Below are positions 9,401 through 11,644 of a stretch of 11,644 nucleotides of DNA, piece by piece. The DNA comes from Candidatus Omnitrophota bacterium (GTDB lineage: Bacteria > Omnitrophota > Gorgyraeia > Pluralincolimonadales > Pluralincolimonadaceae). The stretch covers positions 1 through 11,644 of the forward strand of contig JAQUSA010000017.1 in NCBI GenBank assembly GCA_028715315.1, written 5' to 3'. Positions within the stretch are counted from its first letter, which is position 1. Each line of letters begins with the position of its first letter. Under the pieces are notes generated by a model that saw nothing but the letters and a program-made list of their open reading frames with translations, was not told the origin of the DNA and did not search any database. Made by a program: the position numbers and the translations under genes.

Positions 9401-11030
9401 CAGGGATGAGGTCGAGGACAAGACCGGCATAAAAATTTCGGATGACAGGGTGCTGCATTACACTGCATTGCAGACCGGCATAAGCATACTGAACGGTCTC
9501 GGCGTACGGGTCTCGGAACCCGACCTGGTCAAGACCCTGCAGCTAAGGCGTTTGATAAGGTCCGCAGCGCAGAAGTACCCGGACCTCGAGCTTCTTAAGG
9601 AGGGTAACGCGGAATGGATGGCGGTCTTCGCCCTTAAAAAGAAACTTACGTTCTCAGAGTTCCAGGATAAATACCTTAAACAGGTACAGGATATTTATAA
9701 ATACGCCAGGGCCGCCTATTTCCCCAAAGAGATAGATATAATGGCCGGCAAGATAAAGGATATAAACAATAGCGACATCGGCGTAATAACGGATATTTAC
9801 GGGCTTAAGGACAGCGGATTCGCCGCGGACCCGAAAACGACCGATAACGATATCATCGTGAATGTTATCTGGTACCACCTGCAAAGGGCCTATGATATCG
9901 GCATGCCCGTCAAGGACATCGGCGCCTTCTTCAGGATACTGAAAGAGGTGAAGGACAGCAACCTGAGCGGCCTCATGTCAGCCGGTTCGGTCGACCAGAT
10001 GCAGGAATGGCAGGAGAAGATGGATTCCATATCTTTCCGGCTGCTGAGCATATACAGCGACCCGCGGATCCGCAAGGAGTTCAGGTCGCGTGAGGACCTC
10101 ATACATAAATTCCTTTCCAACAGCCAGGTAATGAGACGCAACACCACCATTGCTTCAAAACTGGCGGAAATACGTGTCCAGAACAGAAAGGTCGCGGACT
10201 CCCTCGAATTCCTCTGGCCGCTGCTGATGACATTCGAGGATATCTCCCCTTCCGTAATGGAAGACATAGTATCCAAGATGGACTACGTCACATCCTCCTA
10301 TAAGGATATAATAGGGTTGCAGCCAACAAAGGATTCCGCGGTGGAGTTCAATGAGGCGGTAAATGTTTACCTTACGGGCGAATACGGGAAATTCGTTATA
10401 CGCCAGAAGACGAATTACCAGAGGGCGCAATCCTCATGGTGGACGAACTACATAATTAAGATCGCCTACAAGAGGCTCTTCAACGAGGATCTGGATGAAA
10501 CCGAAAGGATGAACCGCAAACTGCTTAACAGTATGCAGGTATGGTTCGACCGTGAGAAGTTGATGAACCCGCGCAAGCATGTCCTTAAGGATATCGTGGC
10601 GGACCTCGCGGCTAACGGGTCCATTAATAGGATCGGGCTTTTCAGGCCGGTCTATTCGGGAAAGGATGAATATAACGCCAGGAAAGCGACGATGATCAGA
10701 TATATTAAGCGGCTGGATGATGAGATAGCCGCGCTGAAATCCGAAAGGCGTTATTACTGGGACATGGAGAAGATATCCGCCAAGACGAAGGAAGACCTGG
10801 CGGAGCTTGAGCAGGCGCCCGAAGCGCTTCTGGCAAGGGCCGTCGAGGCGGAAGACCTGCTGATGTTTTTCAGGCGGACGCATAACAGGGACTCCGTGTT
10901 CCTGACGTTAATGATCCTCTCCGGCACGCTCATCGCTGCAATACTATCGCGCCTGGTATTCATGGCCAGGCGCGCTATGATGGGGCTGTCAAAAAGCACG
11001 CGCCCTTCAGAACCCCAGATCCCTGTCTAA
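3483..11030 (+). CDS. Giant membrane protein: NdvB/GT84-like glycosyltransferase core fused to a ~1400-residue helical repeat region
   Basis: A 2515-residue protein of unknown exact function. Residues 1-280 are charged and helical with coiled-coil character. Hydrophobic segments are at about 289-306, 311-331, 827-847, 853-869, 975-990, 992-1009, 1037-1054 and 2472-2494. Between the second and third lies a GT2-superfamily catalytic domain: FWSDT (Asp422), GKVGGIGNL (476-484), IMDDKNELYPG (565-575, at the DxD position), AQPH (595-598), FFGKGF (644-649), LSHD (671-674) and RWLIGDFQ (788-795). The order of motifs plus PEWKTSS (940-946) resembles the N-terminal part of cyclic beta-1,2-glucan synthases; OpgH shares some motifs. 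No GH94 domain is seen after it. Instead residues ~1170-2390 hold repeated helical modules, then a coiled coil (~2395-2460), a C-terminal membrane helix and a basic tail. If the seven N-terminal segments all span, the helical region faces outside the cytoplasm; two further hydrophobic patches (~1185-1207, ~1340-1378) leave this open. The ATG lies in TAAATG, with only a weak GGAAAA upstream. Substrate and product are unknown. Confidence 0.85.
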   Translation: MTSDRRELSRISKQLTDFLQELPRPGYLWPFAVTRILDRFGKIRRGRFRYSTPGQHNFVMSEIIVKKALARIIYGETGWLAKSYDREKRSIDRRLGILYGTVEAEQAEGRDTDAGILREVASLEKRKAALDFALREKRLEVQKRVLHDFMSVFEEDIRSASSISDFADYSQIFSDLREAVRANDGAKVKLAIAALSEKLVVPPELLSRRIIGHRLGDHELSLLGKFTRELDNYPEYKDAVRNLRDFGRYRKAVLLMDQLRKGKDILIPPPFVKGPKARLYEGLTRSLRLFFASMVAIIPTLTVYGFTGIRFLPAVTFAWIALCFGITYYISWQPSHKISLFIVSLIVNVPGHRMLSELGEYINANYSEEKPLKISYITAKKSDNESDAEIAIFYFRKTLDALRPTLETFGNKMLLVMTFWSDTKNDNIIEYEVKRLREFSSEYSYTNLDFLYLNRSKSEWFDNTKLGMIKVGGFAGKVGGIGNLMHFMNTGQSRPYLFTDEGFEFTQNRNKPLLCKVWSTDLKRALGIASAKDGPGITSEEAAGRIVSGDDIEIDQDRISEFCVIMDDKNELYPGELEKALAIMLHPENSHIVIAQPHIAITPPYLDGTAKESIYWKIMKNERDIENEINMKVVSGIYGKERAFFGKGFTRTKIYYERVFKPETLSPAKVLSHDWQESIFSRNCEGLLGAKRFTVKRVLDKFGAMVLRIDLADTTRFIKLEKDAAGDVWLRHFDINSGEYRLVRKFHHLKDADMDTIIRYTANFYNNSVVVGERDQLHFVTYIIRDVRWLIGDFQAIRTLISYRTILTSYHQWHLSWAIGRLLSDPMLFCFIILMCMLWIFPFILIVPTNSSAYIVTLVLSFFGIIFVHRFIDPVRYILRRSRAEGRTIRPGVFAVELIDQFFDSVLQTVETTISSLQLTVIKPLLSYSIYKSEKVNKVPEWKTSSTLSLMELEGKITKNEFKDIRIEEAQKTGIIISSIAAIYILTGIAPLTVFGIFGILPWAGSLIFGRYAIAAIGKVGDLNARSVTTRERVKKAYIIVSASLLLLIILSALRDLPSQNKHDMIKLMLPESREKFSYSADEEKLLDKMSGDLKKIEFYIPDKVIESRLAPVLKSREGKTKLLTEVLPVREKLAVAIPILKPAEKDAVPPLVREAVSPLEEPELNDLAAFRNFFAASNKMGNRRLLASTALAGAKIVLSMKFNIAGMAIMAMDRAEGLGMIARYGREYPWFNVLDPLTGQFWFETSRETGMPIKDIAEVFKWEDTKKYWNADFAKKRGIWKRYEHLQRGILSLYYSGLDVNEENLRKFFAEYDKMPQFRRKYPSIPLKPFQLVPEPVKNAFQLLGTVTFYVPVLKIIPATQIPYGTILGIVETVVAGKQGKLEYLIVTGMKNNLSTEEVMDHLGFDYANYAWSKTSVPNEVYKVNRDRFMYDYKKKGVNKVDYERSDIKLICILSDYRMALDTWLTLGNDGKPSDSQIKGIADKLRSSLVAIWEKVSSDYPGFSDGIRAKGIGEYLAVSYYVMAERYGWSIDEYMDFLKPQLDEAYELKKQGVILDEETIHEIMFNNELSQKGIFDDPRLVESEKNTAVISRIEKRIEKQSDAGKEMTGYIWLSSLTLEAKKNGIDIDPAEFASKFIQIYKAGTGSGYTEKPWWEKSGYLALIYYKAGFSGIAGLFDYFDAEFKMSDSWHKQKLELPEGFVAGVVEATYRDMGYAEDQVRLLAGQTPAKLKLDIAYEFLAKLMLEAQANGIGMQPKELASEFMMFYRTGASSEYKQIPWWNISGYFMLEYRKNAESQGWKNIDDYFRYYSPVFATINGWFLEDLPLPAGFEYENAFRLEMLKRKLDYDPRTAKDGGRVLRVIEDTVSNETPVIRKFNAYMTLARLKEDFKLDFGRELNVGDTERLAYALKDFWNELPIKYGNLPLFVPGIVEKLAINSLAFKDYRDIEKAAYLPEINALWASKIPAGIEAAIRDEVEDKTGIKISDDRVLHYTALQTGISILNGLGVRVSEPDLVKTLQLRRLIRSAAQKYPDLELLKEGNAEWMAVFALKKKLTFSEFQDKYLKQVQDIYKYARAAYFPKEIDIMAGKIKDINNSDIGVITDIYGLKDSGFAADPKTTDNDIIVNVIWYHLQRAYDIGMPVKDIGAFFRILKEVKDSNLSGLMSAGSVDQMQEWQEKMDSISFRLLSIYSDPRIRKEFRSREDLIHKFLSNSQVMRRNTTIASKLAEIRVQNRKVADSLEFLWPLLMTFEDISPSVMEDIVSKMDYVTSSYKDIIGLQPTKDSAVEFNEAVNVYLTGEYGKFVIRQKTNYQRAQSSWWTNYIIKIAYKRLFNEDLDETERMNRKLLNSMQVWFDREKLMNPRKHVLKDIVADLAANGSINRIGLFRPVYSGKDEYNARKATMIRYIKRLDDEIAALKSERRYYWDMEKISAKTKEDLAELEQAPEALLARAVEAEDLLMFFRRTHNRDSVFLTLMILSGTLIAAILSRLVFMARRAMMGLSKSTRPSEPQIPV
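7866..8297 (+). repeat. Protein-level repeat copy A of the giant ORF (degenerate)
   Basis: Residues about 1462-1605. The second half matches copies B and C: GEYLAVSYY (1514-1522) corresponds to SGYLALIYY in copy B, and AERYGWSIDEY to AESQGWKNIDDY in copy C. The first half is weaker and longer, so the distance to copy B, measured from the shared Tyr, is 144 residues. Boundaries are approximate. Confidence 0.6.
8298..8675 (+). repeat. Protein-level repeat copy B of the giant ORF
   Basis: Residues about 1606-1731. It contains LTLEAKKNGIDIDPAEFASKF, then Y-x6-PWW (1653-1655) and SGYLALIYY. It aligns without gaps to copy C at a distance of exactly 126 residues over at least the NGI to PWW part (1624 to 1750, 1653 to 1779). 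Confidence 0.8.
8676..9053 (+). repeat. Protein-level repeat copy C of the giant ORF
   Basis: Residues about 1732-1857. It contains LMLEAQANGIGMQPKELASEF, PWW (1779-1781) and SGYFMLEY, repeating the pattern L-x-LEA-x2-NGI-x3-P-x-E-x-AS-x-F of copy B. At DNA level the copies are diverged, so this is an old protein duplication and not a recent tandem DNA repeat. Confidence 0.8.
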
Positions 11031-11534
11031 ACTCCTGTAATTGATCGCTTCCGATATATGTTCCGCAGAAATAGTCTCCGACCCCGCGAGGTCCGCTATG
11101 GTCCTCGCGATCTTAAGCACCTTATCGTATCCCCTCGCGCTTAAACCAAGCTCGAGTATGGCCAGCTTAAGCAGCTCGGACGCCTCCTTATCCGTACAAC
11201 AGTATCTCTCGGTGTCTTTTGAGCCGAGGTGGGCATTGCAGTATATGGGAAGGCCTTCGTAACGCTGTTTCTGTGCGGTCCTTGCTGCATCCACCCTTTC
11301 CCTTATCGCCTCCGAGCCCTCTCCCCTGCTTTTTCCCGACAGCTCCTTGTACTTAAGGGAAGGCACTTCTAGATGGATATCTATCCTGTCGAGAAGCGGC
11401 CCGGATATTTTTGATAAGTACCGTTGGATGATCGGCGGGGTGCAATGGCATTCCTTTTTCGGGTCGGTGAAATATCCGCACGGGCACCCGTGTCGCTTGA
11501 ATCCACACACAAGCCTGAATCTTGAGCACGGCTA
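11007..11534 (-). CDS. C-terminal part of a YifB/ComM-like Mg-chelatase AAA+ ATPase, 5' part missing or broken
   Basis: The C-terminal portion of the YifB/ComM family, whose E. coli member ComM is implicated in DNA branch migration and uptake recombination. Recognisable family sequence runs from CPCGYFTDPKKECHCTP through IQRYLSKISGPLLDRIDIHLEVP to LKLAILELGLSARGYDKVLK, IARTIADLAGSETIS and HISEAINYRSLDR. Family members are about 500 residues; here at most ~175 codons are open, because a TAG in the same frame lies at 11534-11532. The Walker A and B part is absent in frame, and the invariant Asn-Pro before CPCG is not there (HG instead). GTG at 11510 is a possible start but would give a protein without an ATP site. 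A short SRFRLV (about 11528-11511) may be a relic of the usual ARFMLV strand. Its last 24 bp overlap the 3' end of the giant gene tail to tail. Truncated pseudogene, frameshift and assembly join are all possible. Confidence 0.85.
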
Positions 11535-11644
11535 ATGATTTTAGGCGGGATTTGGATAGAATAATCGACGAAATGCTTATCAATTTTGATTTCAGAGAGC
11601 AGGTTGCGGAGCAATTCCTTCCTGTCCGGCATATCTAGCTCATC
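11535..11644. other. Unassigned stretch upstream of the yifB fragment
   Basis: AT-richer than the neighbouring coding sequence. On the minus strand one frame is open from the window edge and runs into the yifB region out of frame (stop near 11381). It contains an ATG at 11632 followed by a plausible but unrecognised peptide (MPDRKELLRNLLSEIKID and onwards, then ISRAQ). ISRAQ resembles the ISRA strand that precedes CPCG in YifB, so this may be frameshifted yifB, but the spacing does not fit well. No function is assigned. Confidence 0.3.

Noticed and set aside
6648..10860. GH94 phosphorylase or glucoamylase domain in the C-terminal half of the giant protein, expected for an NdvB-like enzyme
   Set aside because: I looked for the usual GH94 motifs (for example the SG..GFRDQ-type catalytic region) and saw none; the sequence is repetitive and helical instead.
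873..11030. A joint glucan pathway formed by the GT35 phosphorylase and the GT84-like protein
   Set aside because: GT35 acts on alpha-1,4-glucans while the resembled synthase makes beta-linkages; proximity alone, with a tRNA and a deacylase gene between them, does not support a shared substrate.
11479..11492. Perfect short inverted repeat CACGGG-CA-CCCGTG as a transcription terminator
   Set aside because: It lacks a following T-run on either strand and lies at the codons of the CPCG motif of yifB; it is more notable as the site where the yifB frame breaks.
11347..11535. 62-codon plus-strand frame opposite the yifB fragment
   Set aside because: It is antisense to the conserved YifB ISGPLLDRIDI region, with no ribosome-binding site and no recognisable family.
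11381..11632. 83-codon minus-strand frame beginning MPDRKELL as an intact small gene
   Set aside because: More than half of it overlaps conserved yifB sequence in another frame, so at least its 3' part is not coding; the 5' part is recorded only as an unassigned stretch.
1..11644. CRISPR arrays, insertion sequences, attachment sites at the tRNA or tmRNA
   Set aside because: No short direct repeats with spacers, no transposase-like motifs, and no duplicated tRNA or tmRNA 3' end were seen in the window.

Overview
The window is bacterial: it carries a tmRNA gene, its partner gene smpB, a type II tRNA-Leu and ordinary bacterial ORFs. Base composition looks balanced, and the coding regions favour AGG (Arg) and ATA (Ile). 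These codon habits, the very large membrane protein and the YifB C-terminus remind me of candidate phyla such as Omnitrophota. That placement is inference from memory; no rRNA or marker gene is present.

Layout. Positions 2-351 (minus) are a complete tmRNA gene encoding a tag ending in ANELALAA. It directly abuts the stop codon of smpB (352-804, minus). A 68-bp AT-rich divergent spacer holds a near-consensus sigma70-type promoter for a rightward cluster: a short-form alpha-glucan phosphorylase (873-2900), tRNA-Leu(CAG) (2905-2991), a YbaK/ProX-type aminoacyl-tRNA deacylase (3012-3482) and one giant ORF of 2515 codons (3483-11030). The gaps are 4 nt, 20 nt and 0 nt, so one transcript is plausible. 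A convergent minus-strand frame (11007-11534) encodes only the C-terminal part of a YifB/ComM-like AAA+ ATPase. Its reading frame breaks near 11490-11534, and the last ~110 bases hold no confidently assigned gene.

The most unusual object is the giant ORF. Residues ~280-1055 look like the membrane glycosyltransferase core of cyclic beta-1,2-glucan synthases (NdvB/ChvB/Cgs, GT84), with some OpgH-like features. I see no GH94 phosphorylase-like domain in the remaining ~1450 residues. That part is a long, mainly helical region with three recognisable ~126-144-residue repeats, weaker related segments, a coiled coil and a C-terminal transmembrane helix. The usual DxD metal motif appears to read DDK, and there is a long insertion between the catalytic HD and the RW..GD.Q motif. 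This is the best candidate for an undescribed system: a polysaccharide synthase or glycosyltransferase fused to a giant helical scaffold.

How the genes fit together: SmpB and tmRNA form the trans-translation ribosome-rescue pair. The deacylase and tRNA-Leu belong to translation and its quality control. The phosphorylase releases glucose-1-phosphate from alpha-glucan. No shared pathway joins the phosphorylase and the giant glycosyltransferase on sequence evidence, since the GT84 family makes beta-linkages.
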